Assembly (NCBI RefSeq): GCF_000331535.1
Contig: NZ_AMZN01000028.1
Span: 1-64,000 of the forward strand
Source: Fulvivirga imtechensis AK7
Lineage (GTDB): Bacteria; Bacteroidota; Bacteroidia; Cytophagales; Cyclobacteriaceae
Length of the DNA stretch: 64,000 nucleotides
Reading direction: 5' to 3'
The notes under the pieces: model-generated
The model's input: only the letters and a program-made list of their open reading frames with translations
What the model was told of the DNA's origin: nothing
Databases searched by the model: none
Shown: one piece after another, positions 38,405 to 50,600 of the stretch
Numbering within the stretch: the stretch's first letter is position 1
How the letters are laid out: every line of letters starts with the position of its first letter
Position numbers and translations under genes: made by a program

Positions 38405-39052
38405 ATGACCTTGGCCAAAGAACATCAAACCGGTGTGATACTGCTTTGCATAATGTTGTTCAACACATGTTTAACAGTAGCGCAGTCAAGAAAGTGGGAA
38501 AGCGCCACGTCTAAAGACGGTAAAATTGCAACAAAATATAGCATATCAACCAGGTCAGATGAAAATGGCAATGATGTAGCATTAATTGAAAGTGTTACCA
38601 CAGCTACCGAAAAAATAAACATGGATAGGTGTATTGAATTGATGAAAGATGTATCGAAACATAAATTCTTCCATTCGGATGATTCGAGTACAGTAGTTAA
38701 AACCATTTCAGAAAACGAATGGATCATTTACTATTATACTGAAGGTACTTTTTTCACCCCCGATGCTGACGGAGTTTACACTTTGACTTTTACAGAAGAT
38801 AAATCGAATAAAACAGCAGATTTCACCATACAAGCAGTACCAACATTGCTTGAAAGGACAGAGGCAAAGCGTTTTACATATCTGAATAAGGGTTACTCAT
38901 TTGAAGATATGAAAGATGGTACAGTTCGGATCACGATGACCACCAGGCTGTCACCAGCCTTCAGGGTTCCTGGTTGGATAATGAATATGGCTTTTCCTCA
39001 TACTTTTTTTGATGTAATGCAGAAGTTTATAAACCTCGCGCACAATGAATAA
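38405..39052 (+). CDS. Secreted START-like protein
   Basis: This 215-residue protein has an N-terminal signal peptide (about 1-25, ending CLTVAQS). A fold similar to its upstream neighbour follows: the KWESATSKDGKIATKYSIST opening, ENEWIIYYYTEGTFF, and a C-terminal SPAFRVPGWIMNMAFPHTFF helix region. It is shorter and lacks the membrane anchor. Its stop overlaps the start of the NRPS gene by eight bases. The pair probably arose by duplication and divergence; the ligand is unknown. Confidence 0.7.
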   Translation: MTLAKEHQTGVILLCIMLFNTCLTVAQSRKWESATSKDGKIATKYSISTRSDENGNDVALIESVTTATEKINMDRCIELMKDVSKHKFFHSDDSSTVVKTISENEWIIYYYTEGTFFTPDADGVYTLTFTEDKSNKTADFTIQAVPTLLERTEAKRFTYLNKGYSFEDMKDGTVRITMTTRLSPAFRVPGWIMNMAFPHTFFDVMQKFINLAHNE

Positions 39053-41660
39053 AACAAACGAAACCTTAGAACGACCTTTCACAGCTATGGAAAATACGTC
39101 TTCCCGATCCCGGGGAGATCAGGACTATGCCAACTACTGGTCAGTACAATCAGGTAGTGATTCGCAGGTTTTTAGGTGGCTGCCTGATTCCTGTGGGAAG
39201 GAATTGGATGGAGATAGTGATAGTGATAGTGAGAATATAGTCACTATCCGGTTGACCAAACAACTATCCGATTGGGTTCGTGGTTTTTCCGGGGGAAAGT
39301 CTGTACAACCTTTTGTGTTGTTCCTGGCTGTTTTAAAGCTCCTGTTGCACAAGTATTCCAACCGGGAAGACCTCATGGTAGGGATCACTTATAATGCTGA
39401 TATACTTCCGGTTCGTACGCAATGTATAGAGGGTGTTCAATTCAATAGGTTTCTGGCGGAAGTACAAAATGCGCTAGTACAAACACGGAAAGGCACTGTT
39501 GATCCGCTTCCGCCAAATAGCCACTTCCAGGTTGTTTACACCTACGGGGATGGCAACAACAAAAGCAGCGAGGTGGGCGACAGTTTAACTGTGGAAGTCG
39601 CAGAAGAGAAAGCATCATTTAGCATAAGCTTCGCTGCGTCCGCCAACATCTGTGATAAGAGCATGCTGCAGCGACTTTCCGGTAATTTTACCATGTTACT
39701 GACAGAGATTAGCAAAGCTCAGGATAACGTGGTACAAACCTATCCTATGGTCACCGGGCAGGAACAGCAGCTTTTTGCATCGTTCAATGACACAAGCTTT
39801 GATTACCCTCGGGATAAATGTATTCATCAATTTTTCATTGAAAAAACTGCCGTAAACCCCAACCAAATAGCCGTAAGGTTTGAGAATGAAAGGCTGACCT
39901 ATCAGCAGCTCTATGATAAATGCTGTGACCTGGCTTTGTTCTTACAATCGCTCAATATCCGGCCGGACAGCCTGGTTGGGTTATGCCTGGAAAGGTCTGT
40001 CGAAATGATGGTGGGGATCCATGGAACATTGATCGCTGGTGGCGCCTATGTGCCCATGGACCCTGATTATCCTAATGATCGGCTGGCTTATATGCTGGAA
40101 GACAGCCAGGCCTCAATCGTCTTATGCCAGGGCAGACTCATTGATAAGCTAAAACCTTTGATCAAAGAGGGTACTACATTGATCGCGTTAGACGAAAGCT
40201 GGAATGAGATTGCGGCCAGGGCAGAGGCACTAAGAGACCAGAAGAAGACCATCCGTGAGGATGTCCAACCAAATCACCTGGCATATATCATTTATACCTC
40301 AGGCTCCACCGGCAGACCCAAAGGTGTGATGGTAGAGCACAGGGCGTTGGTAAATCGCATTGATTGGATGCAGAGGACATACCTTTTGAGTGAGAAGGAT
40401 GTGGTACTGCAAAAAACACCTTTTAGCTTCGATGTTTCGGTTTGGGAGTTTGTATGGCCTATGATGGCAGGGGCAACGCTTGCTTTCGCCAAACCCGGAG
40501 GGCACAGGGATGTCCTGTACCTGGAAGATCTTATTCAGGAAAGTGGTATTACCACATTACATTTTGTTCCCTCCATGCTACATGCATATCTCGACCATTC
40601 CCAAAGCCGGTGCGACAGTGTAAGGCAGATATTTTGTAGCGGAGAAGCTTTGGATAATAAGGCAGTAGCAGCCTATAAAAAACGGTTTCCAAGGGCTGTT
40701 TTGCATAATCTCTACGGCCCCACTGAGGCAGCAATAGACGTCACTTTCTTTGATTGTTCCAGGTTGAAGACACCATTTGTGCCTATTGGCGCCCCGATCT
40801 CCAATATTCAGATCTATATCCTCGACAAATATAATAACCTGCAACCACTGGGCGTTCCCGGGGAGTTGCACATAGCAGGAGACGGACTGGCCAGAGGGTA
40901 TCATAACCGCCACGAGCTTACCAGCGAAAAATTTGTGAACAATCCCTTTAGCCCGGGCAAGCGTATGTACAAAAGCGGTGACCTGGCCCGCTGGATGGAA
41001 GATGGAAATATTGAATATCTCGGACGGATTGACACCCAGGTGAAGATACGTGGCTTTCGCATTGAGACAGGAGAGATAGAAACCATCCTTCATCAACATC
41101 CCGATATCAATAATTGTGCTGTGGTGGTGCAGGGTGAGGGTGTTGAGAAGAAACTGTTAGCCTTTTATCTGGCAAAGGATACGAAAGAAGGTAATGTAGT
41201 GAAATTGGCTGCTGAAAGCCTGAAGTCATTTTTGTTGCAGTCGCTGCCGGATTATATGGTGCCTGCGGCATTTGTCAGTCTGGAGGAATTTCCTCTTACC
41301 CCGAACGGCAAATTGAACAGGCGTGCTTTAGAGTCTATAGACGTGCAGATGGAATCCAGCAAGGCATATGTTGCTCCGCACAATGATACAGAACAACGAC
41401 TTACCGAAATATGGGGTGAAACGTTAGGTATTGAGGCTAAAAAAATAGGAGTTGATGACAACTTTTTTGAGCTGGGAGGCCATTCGCTGTTGGTTGCTCC
41501 GCTGCTCTCAGAGATCAGAGATCAATTTGCTGTGGATTTACCACTTAACACTTTTTTTGATGTGTACACCGTTGCCGGCCTGGCAGAAGTGATCAAAGCT
41601 GCCGAGGATCAGGATGAAGAGGAATTAGGTGATATCGAATTTGAGGAATTTACACTATGA
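39045..41660 (+). CDS. NRPS initiation protein: partial C, A (serine), T
   Basis: This protein has 871 residues. Residues 20-240 resemble only the C-terminal half of a condensation domain (QPFVLFLAVLKLLLHKYSNRED) with no HHxxxDG, so that part is not catalytic. The A domain (about 255-765) keeps YIIYTSGSTGRPKG, NLYGPTEAAI, YKSGDLARW and NGKLNRR. Its specificity residues read D-V-W-H-F-S-L-I-D-K, which fits the serine codes. The T domain has FFELGGHSLL (Ser 814), followed by an acidic tail that may dock to the next protein. The stop overlaps the next start (ATGA). With no working C domain it most likely starts the chain with L-serine. A DGDSDSDSEN repeat (GATAGT units) lies near residue 57. Confidence 0.9.
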   Translation: MNKTNETLERPFTAMENTSSRSRGDQDYANYWSVQSGSDSQVFRWLPDSCGKELDGDSDSDSENIVTIRLTKQLSDWVRGFSGGKSVQPFVLFLAVLKLLLHKYSNREDLMVGITYNADILPVRTQCIEGVQFNRFLAEVQNALVQTRKGTVDPLPPNSHFQVVYTYGDGNNKSSEVGDSLTVEVAEEKASFSISFAASANICDKSMLQRLSGNFTMLLTEISKAQDNVVQTYPMVTGQEQQLFASFNDTSFDYPRDKCIHQFFIEKTAVNPNQIAVRFENERLTYQQLYDKCCDLALFLQSLNIRPDSLVGLCLERSVEMMVGIHGTLIAGGAYVPMDPDYPNDRLAYMLEDSQASIVLCQGRLIDKLKPLIKEGTTLIALDESWNEIAARAEALRDQKKTIREDVQPNHLAYIIYTSGSTGRPKGVMVEHRALVNRIDWMQRTYLLSEKDVVLQKTPFSFDVSVWEFVWPMMAGATLAFAKPGGHRDVLYLEDLIQESGITTLHFVPSMLHAYLDHSQSRCDSVRQIFCSGEALDNKAVAAYKKRFPRAVLHNLYGPTEAAIDVTFFDCSRLKTPFVPIGAPISNIQIYILDKYNNLQPLGVPGELHIAGDGLARGYHNRHELTSEKFVNNPFSPGKRMYKSGDLARWMEDGNIEYLGRIDTQVKIRGFRIETGEIETILHQHPDINNCAVVVQGEGVEKKLLAFYLAKDTKEGNVVKLAAESLKSFLLQSLPDYMVPAAFVSLEEFPLTPNGKLNRRALESIDVQMESSKAYVAPHNDTEQRLTEIWGETLGIEAKKIGVDDNFFELGGHSLLVAPLLSEIRDQFAVDLPLNTFFDVYTVAGLAEVIKAAEDQDEEELGDIEFEEFTL

Positions 41661-44600
41661 CAATTTATTCGTTAATAAATACAGTCCGTGCCCTGGGAAT
41701 CAAGCTGTGGCAGGAAGATGGTCAACTTAAAATAAAAGCGCCAAAAGGAGCTTTGACAGATGATATTCGTGAACAGATTAGCAGCCGAAAATCTGATATC
41801 ATCGCTTTTTTAAGTCAGGTATCAGCTACTAAAAAGCTTCCGCCACCACTGCGTCCGGTTGATCGTGCTGAGCTTGACCGGCAGCCGCTAAGTTTTCTTC
41901 AGGAGCGACTGTGGATCATTGACAGGTTGAACCCTGAAAATACTGGTTATAACATCCCTGCAGCTTTTGTCATTAAGGGTAAACTCGATATTGCTTTATT
42001 GAACAAAGCGCTGAACGTTTTAATAGCCCGTCATGAAAGTTTACGTACGGTATTTCCTGATCATAAGGGGCAGGCCCGGCAAGTAGTACTCGATAGCCTG
42101 AAATTAGAGGTGGAATCGATTGACCTGAGCCGTACAAAGGCAAAGAAGATAAAATTGGCGGAAGCCAAAAAGATCTGCGAAGCGGATGCAACCGCACCAT
42201 TTGATCTGGCCACAGGGCCGCTTATCAGGGCCAAAGTGATCAAGCTTGCGCCACAAGAGCATATCCTTATGCTTAATATACATCATATTGTGAGTGACGA
42301 CTGGTCGGCAAACGTCATGTTCAAAGAGCTCTTTTTGACTATGGATGCGTTGCAGGATGGTAAAGAGTTTGACCTGCCCGCACTGCCCGTGCAGTACCTT
42401 GACTACAGTGTCTGGCAAAGGCAATGGTTTGAAGAGGGCGGAGAGCTTAAGCGGCAACTGGCATACTGGCAACAGAAACTGGCAGGCGCTCCTGAAAGTC
42501 TGGGGCTGGCGACAGATTACCCCAGACCGGCAGTTCAAAGCTTTGAGGGCGCTTCACAGTCATTTACAATTGATCCTCAGCTCACGACCCTTCTCAGGAG
42601 TCTGGCTGAGCAGCAGGGGTGTACGTTGTATATGATGCTACTTGCGATCTTCAAGGTGCTACTCTATCGTTATACAGGTCAGGATGATATTTGTATAGGT
42701 ACGGCCATTTCAAATCGACAGGCACAGGAGACCCGCGGCCTGATAGGAATGTTCGTCAACACGCTGGCTTTGCGTACTCAGGTGAAAAGTGAGGATACTT
42801 TCCTGGAGGCGCTAAGCAAGGTAAAGACTACATGTGTTGAGGCATATGCACACCAGGATACACCATTTGAAAAAATAGTAGACGCTGTGCAGGTCAGGCG
42901 CGATCCGTCAGTCAACCCGCTGTTCCAGGTGATGGTTACACAAAATATACCCTTAAGTCTGCCAAAGGAAGATATACAACCATTTCATTTAGACCGTCAC
43001 AGCAGTAAATTTGATATGGCTGTCGAGTTTACGGAAAATGACAATGAACTGACAGGGGTCATTGAATACTGTACCTCCCTGTTCAGACGAGGCACTATTG
43101 AGCGACTGATCAATAACTTCATAGCGCTGTGCGCATCAGCCTCGGCTAATCCTAATGCTAAAATTACGGAGCTGAACTATTTGTCAGGCGAAGAAAGACA
43201 GCAATTGCTTATTGACTTCAACAACACAGAAGCTCCTTACCCCAAAGACAAGTGCATTCATCATTTATTTGCTGAGCAGGCAAAACAAAATCCCGATGAG
43301 ATTGCAGTCATCTTTGAAGATGAGCAATTGACCTATAAGCAGTTGTACGATAAAAGCCATGTGCTTGCCCTATATCTGCAGTCAGTGGGTGTAAAGCAGG
43401 AAAGCCTGGTGGGAGTATGTGTAGACAGGTCTGTCGATATGATAGTCGCGCTCATGGGTATACTACAGGCTGGTGGCGCTTATGTACCACTGGACCCAAA
43501 TTATCCTGAAGACAGAATTGCGTTCATGCTGCGAGACAGTCAGGCTTCTGTGGTGCTTACGCAAGAGAAACTGAAGAAGAAACTCCGCAAGATCGTGCCT
43601 CACGAAGCAGAGCTTATTGCTTTAGATCAGCAGTGGAAGGAGATAACAGCTTCTGTTTCAAAATCTATAGATCAAAAAGTAAAACTCAGCCAAAAGGTTA
43701 CTCCGGATAACCTGGCTTATGTCATTTACACCTCTGGTTCAACAGGAAAACCTAAAGGTGTAGCCATTGAGCACCACAGCACAGTGGCATTACTGAATTG
43801 GGCCAAGGGTGTGTTCGGCAGGGATCAACTGGCAGGAGTTTTGGCTTCTACCTCTATTTGCTTCGACCTGTCGGTGTATGAGATCTTCCTGCCCCTTTCT
43901 GTGGGAGGCAAAGTGATACTGGCCCCTGATGCATTGGCGCTGACAAATTTTGCCCATAGAGCATCCGTTACACTGATCAATACCGTTCCCTCGGTAATGG
44001 GCGAACTCGTGCGGATCAAGAACGCCATACCCGATACTGTCACAACCATTAATCTGGCAGGCGAACCACTTTCATCTGCTCTGGTGGATAAGATATATGA
44101 CAACAGCAATGTAGAAAAAGTGTACGACCTGTATGGTCCTTCGGAAGATACCACCTATTCTACTTTTACCCTCAGGGAAAAAAATGGCCCGCAAACTATT
44201 GGTCGTCCTATTTCTAATACCCAGGCATACATTCTGGACAGGTTCAATAACCCATTGCCGGTAGGGATACCGGGCGAACTGCATCTTGCAGGAGCCGGTC
44301 TTGCCCGTTGTTATCTCAACCGTCCTGAGCTTACCAGGGAAAAATTTGTTCCCAGTCCTTTTAATCCGGGCACTCCTATGTATAAAACCGGTGATCTGGC
44401 CCGCTGGTTGGAAAACGGTACTATTGAATACCTCGGAAGGATCGACAGGCAAGTTAAAATAAGAGGATTCCGTATTGAGATCGGTGAAATTGAACATTAT
44501 CTGGATCAGCACCCGAAGGTTATTGAAAGTGCCGTAGTGGCTCAGGGCGAGGGTGTCAACAAAAAACTTATTGCCTTCTATGTTGCTTCGGAAACAAGAG

Positions 44601-47600
44601 TAGGTGAAGTGGCCAAAGTTTCAAACGAAGATTTGAATAAACATCTGAGCCAGTTCTTGTCTGACTACATGTTGCCTGCTACATTCGTTAGTGTTGAGTC
44701 AATTCCGCTGACTCAAAACGGCAAGGTAGACAGGCGCGTACTCGAAGCCATAGAAGTGGATGCCGAAACTACCAGAGATCATCATGAGCACGTTGATGAT
44801 ATTGAAAATCAGCTTATCGAAATTTGGGCAGAAATACTGGATCGGAAGCCTGAAGCCATCGGCATACGCCAAAAATTCTTCGATATTGGCGGGAACTCTA
44901 TCAATGCGATCACATTAGCAGCCCATATTGAGGAGAAGACACAGTGTAAATTTTCCCCTATAGATCTGTTCAAGTATGGTACTATCCGTGGTATCAGTCA
45001 ATACATCAAAGAAAATACTATTATCAGGCCGGAAAGTTCAGTTTCGGAGGAGTTATCCACTACATTGAGCTCTCAGAAGCGGATAAAAACAAAACCTGAT
45101 ACAGAATATCCGGAATATTATGACGATAGCCTGGCGATTGTCGGAATTTCCTGTCATTTCCCCGATGCGGAAGATCACTGGCAATTCTGGAAAAATCTTG
45201 TGGAGCGCAAGGAGAGTATAAACCTGCTTTCCAAAGAAGAAGCGGCCAGGCTAAATGTAGCGCCCGAAATACTGAATGATCCAGGATACGTACCCTTGAA
45301 GCCCTGGATGGAAGGCAAAGAGTTTTTTGATCCAGAATTTTTCCAGATATCGTCAGGTAATGCTGCGCTGATGGATCCGCAATTCCGCCAGTTGTTGCAG
45401 CATTCGTGGAGGGCTGTTGAAGATGCCGGGTATCGCTGCGAAGAGATTGAAAACACGAGCGTTTTCATGTCTGCCAGTAATAACTTCTATCAGTCATTAG
45501 CCGAAAAGATACAGGCTGAAGGGCATGTCATGGAAGATTCCTCAGAGTTTGTTTCGTGGGTATTGGCGCAGGGAGGAACAATCCCAACCATGATATCCTA
45601 TCAACTTGGGCTTCGCGGACCGAGTGCTTTTGTACACTCCAATTGCTCATCGTCCATGACCGGACTGTACTACGCTTTCCAGAGCTTACAGTCGAAAGAT
45701 GTTGATTACGCACTGGTAGGTGCGGCCACACTTTCCGCCTCGTTAGGCCTCGGGTATCTTCAGATGCCGGGAATGAATTTCTCCAGTGACGGCCATTGCA
45801 GAGCCTTTGATGCTAAAGCAGATGGGATGGTTGATGGAGAAGGTGTGGGTGTTATTTTGGTTAAACGTGCCGCAGATGCTATCAAAGACGGTGATCATAT
45901 CTACAGTTTGATTCGGGGTATCAGTGTCAATAATGATGGTTCTGACAAAGTAGGCTTTTATGCGCCAGGTGTATCCGGGCAAACTGCTGTTATCCGCAAC
46001 ACCCTGGAGAAAACCGGTATTAATCCCGAATCTATTAGCTATGTAGAAGCACATGGTACAGGAACAGCCCTGGGTGATCCTATTGAAGTACGATCCATCA
46101 GTGAAGCTTATGAGAAGTATACAAACAAGAAGCAATTCTGTGCTATAGGGTCGGTGAAGCCTAATATCGGGCACCTCGATACCGCTGCCGGCCTGGCGGG
46201 AACTATCAAGCTGGCGATGAGCCTTTACCATAAGAAGTTCCCTTCCATCATCAACTATACGAGCCCAAATCCCCAGATTGATTTTGAAAACTCACCTTTT
46301 TATGTTTCAGATCAGGAAGAATCGTGGGCGGAAGCACAGTATCCGAAAAGGGCTGCTATCAGTTCGTTTGGTATTGGCGGCACAAATGCCCATGCCATTC
46401 TGGAGGAGTATTCACGCTCTGAAGCCTCTTTTACTTCTCCGGATGCACTATTTGTAGTACCATTGTCTGCACAGAAAGAAGATATACTGAAGGAATATGC
46501 TCAAAAGCTGCTTCTGTTTTTGGAGAGCAGGGAGCAAAGCCAAATCAATCTTTCTGAGATCGCCTATACCCTCCAGACAGGGAGAAAGGAGATGGCCCAC
46601 CGGGTTGTTTTTGTTGTTAAAGACCTTTCAGAACTGCTTAACGAGCTGCAGGCTTTTATCGAAAACAAAAAGTCAGACGGTTATTTCCGTGGAGACGTAA
46701 GCACCGGTAAAAAACCAGTTGAATCACTGGAAGACGATGAAGATTACCAGGAGCTGATCAGGCATTGGTTTGTTAAAAAGAAGGTTAGAAGGTTGGCTCA
46801 GCTATGGGCTTCCGGCACCAGCCTGGATTGGAAATTACTCTATGATCAGAAGTTTCCGTTGCGCATGAGCCTACCGGCATATCCGTTTGCCAAAGTCCGT
46901 TGCTGGATCGATACCACATCATCAAAATCACTGGCAACATCACGTGGCAGTTCGGGTGCCATGCTTCATCCATTGCTACACACCAATACCTCGGATTTTA
47001 GTAGCCAAAGCTATGGTTCCGTGTTTAGTGGTAAAGAATTTTTCCTGGCAGATCACCGGATAAACGGACAGAAAGTGCTACCGGCAGTTGCCTACCTGGA
47101 GATGGCTTGTGCTGCTGTGATGAAGGCTACCTCGGGGCAGTTCGAACCATCTATGCTTGAACTGGGCAATATCGTCTGGGTAAAGCCGATTATAGTAAAC
47201 AATGAAACGCAAACGCATATCAATCTATCGGTCAGTGATCAGGGGCAAATAGCTTATGAGATAGGCAGCACCGATGGAATGCAGCAGGTGGTACACTGTG
47301 AAGGCAATGCTGAGTTTACGGACCGTCCCGTCCCTGAAATGTTGGATATCGCCCGGTTAAGGGAGCAAATGGATCATACCAGCATGGATGCAGCACAGGT
47401 GTATGCTATGTTTGATAAAACAGATGCTTCTTACGGCCCTGCCCATCAGAGCTTAGAAAATGTTTGGATAGGAGAGGAGCAGGTGCTGGCGCAATTGACG
47501 CTTCCCGCTGTTGTAAGGAATACGCTTGATGAATATGTTATGCACCCGAGCCTGATGGACGGTGCATTACAGGCTAGTAATATTTTGTTTGACTACCTGA

Positions 47601-50600
47601 ACCAAAATGTAGCGCAGGATGTCCTACCTTTTGCCTTGAGGTCACTGCGCATCGGGTCGAGGTGTACCGAAGAAGTATTTGTCTGGGTGAGGTTGGCGAA
47701 GGACAGTAAACCGGAAGACAGGCTCATAAAACTGGATATCGACCTGTGCGATCCGGAAGGAAATAGCTGTGTGCAAATGCATGGCTTTTCTTTCAGAATG
47801 ATATCGAAGGGCCAGCGTGGTTTGCAGGACACAGACAACCGGATGAGCATGCACCTGGCGGCTCCGGTCTGGCAACCGCAACCGGTCATTCCTTCTCGTG
47901 AAGGTAATAATACGCGATTAGAACAACACCATGTTATCCTCTGTGAGGTGCCAGGGATTGAGATTAAGCAGATCGGGAATTTACTGCCCGGCAGGCAGTG
48001 TCAGCAAATAGAACAGAAGGCCGGAAATATTGCAGAACGTTTTGAAGAAGCTGCGCTGCAGTGTTTTGAGAAGATCCAAACGATTCTCAAAAGCAAACTC
48101 AAACGCAAAGTACTCGTCCAACTGGTCTTCACCAATGAGCCGGAGCAAACGGTATTTGCAGGGTTGTCCGGCCTGTTGAGGACAGCCTCCATGGAAAACC
48201 CGAACTTCATCGGACAGGTTATTCTGATCGATAGGCAGACCACTGCTGAGCAGTTAGCTCAGTTGGCGTTGGACAATTGCGAGGCAACGGAAGAGTCGTT
48301 GGTAAAATATGCCGGGGGCAAGAGGCACGTCCTGCAGTGGGAAGCAGTTGAACCAACTCAGGCCCTGCCTAAAATTCCATTTAATGACAAAGGCGTCTAC
48401 CTGATAACCGGAGGGTTAGGTGGGCTTGGCGTTCTGTTTACCCGGGAGATCCTTAAGCAGACTAAGAATGGGCGGATCATCCTGACAGGGAGATCGGAAT
48501 TAACCGGTGAGAAGAAGAAAATACTGGATACACTGACTCGAAATACTACAGTAGAGTATCGTCAGGTCGATATCGGAGATCAGGAGCAGGTCAACGGGCT
48601 CATTGCTGATATCATCAACAAACACAAGCAACTGAATGGCATTTTCCACAGCGCGGGAATAATCTCCGATAGCTTTATCCTGAAGAAAACCACTACTGAG
48701 TTTGGAGAGGTACTGGCGCCAAAAGTAAGGGGTACCCTGAATCTGGATCATGCCTGCAGCGATGTAGACCTGGATTTCATGGTTTTGTTCTCGTCTGATT
48801 CTGCATTTGGCAGTGTTGGTCAGGCTGATTATGCAGCAGCCAACGGCTTCATGGATCATTTTGCCTCTTATCGCAACCTGCAGGTGTCTGAAGGGCATCG
48901 GCAAGGACGGACTTTATCCATCAACTGGCCGCTATGGCAGGATGGTGGAATGAAGCTTGATCAGACGATACTGGAAATGCAGCAGCAAACTACGGGTATG
49001 CGGCCTATGCCGACAGCAACCGGTATACTGGCATTTTATCAGTGCCTGGAATCAGGATATGATCAGCTTTCAGTTACTGTAAAGGACCTGTATCAACAAC
49101 AGGATGAATCGGTATCTGACAGCATTTCAGATCGACCAGTGCAGACCCCGGTTGAACAGGCGGAAACCGTGTCAGAAGAGTCTTTTGTTGCTCACAATCA
49201 GAGTATTAAAGTAGATGGTGGCAACCTTTTTGAACTGACGCAGGAATTCTTGAAAAAGCAATTCTCCGAATTGTTTAAGCTACCGGCGCATCAGATAGAT
49301 CCACAGGCATCGTTGGAAAACTATGGAATAGATTCTATCCTGACGATCAATATTACCAACCAGTTGGAAAAGACCTTTGGCGCTTTGTCAAAAACACTTT
49401 TGTTTGAATATCATACGATCCAAGAACTAACGGAATACTTCTTAGAGGAGTTTGAGGAGAAGTTGACCAGCTTGTTTGCCGGTTCTTCAGAAAAGAATCC
49501 AAAGAAAACTGTAGAGCAAAAACCGGAACAAAATCCGGAGCCGAAGGCAGTGGTCGAAGCAAAAGCCGCGCAACCCGATGCCAGAAGGTTTTACCATCGT
49601 GGTCTTGCCAATATTTCAACAAACTCTAACAATCGAACCCGAAAGGCAGATCAGAAAGAAGAGCTTATTGCTATTGTAGGACTGAGTGGTCGCTATCCGG
49701 AATCCCTTAATATTGAAGAATACTGGAATAACCTGCGCAATGGCAAGGACTGTATTGTAGAAATACCGGAAGATCGTTGGGACTGGAAAGAATATTTTTC
49801 CGATGACAAAACAAAAGACGGTGTTCATTACAGTAAGTATGGAGGCTTTATTGCCGGTGTAGATGAATTTGATCCGAGGTTCTTCAACATTTCACCAAAA
49901 GAAGCAGAGATCCTTGATCCTCAGGAGCGCCTGTTTTTGCAGCATGCATGGATGGCTATTGAAGATGCCGGTTACACGCGGGCTTCGTTGCAAATACCGC
50001 ATGGGCGTAATCTTCCGGGACAGGTAGGTGTTTATGTGGGCGTAATGTACAGTGAATACCAGCTTTTCGGAGCTGAAATAAGTCAGCAAGGTAAGCGAAT
50101 GGGATTTGCCAACAGCATGGCTGATGTCTCTAACCGTGTCTCTTTTGTTTTAAATGTACACGGGCCCAGCTTCACGGTTGATACCATGTGTTCTTCATCA
50201 CTGACCACCATTCATCTGGCTTGCCAGGACCTGAAGAGTGGTCGCACTGATATGGCTATTGCAGGGGGTGTCAATGTGAGCGTTCATCCCAATAAATATC
50301 TACTGCTGAGCTCCGGGCAATACATTTCCACTACTGGTCACTGCCATAGCTTCGGAGTAGGCGGTGATGGCTACATCCCCGGAGAAGGCGTGGGGGCAGT
50401 AGTTCTTAAAAGGCTTTCGGATGCCGAGAAAAGCGGTGATCATATTTATGGCCTGATCAGAGGCAGCGGTCTTAATCATGGAGGGAAGCCCAGTGGTTAC
50501 ACAGTACCAAACCCTCAGGCGCAGTCTGCTTTGATCAGCCAGGTGCTGGAGGAATCAAACACTGATCCTCGCCATATCAGCTATGTAGAAGCTCATGGTA

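Noticed and set aside
40578-41099. 173-codon minus-strand frame opposite the NRPS A domain
   Set aside because: Antisense shadow; the A-domain motifs on the + strand explain the sequence.
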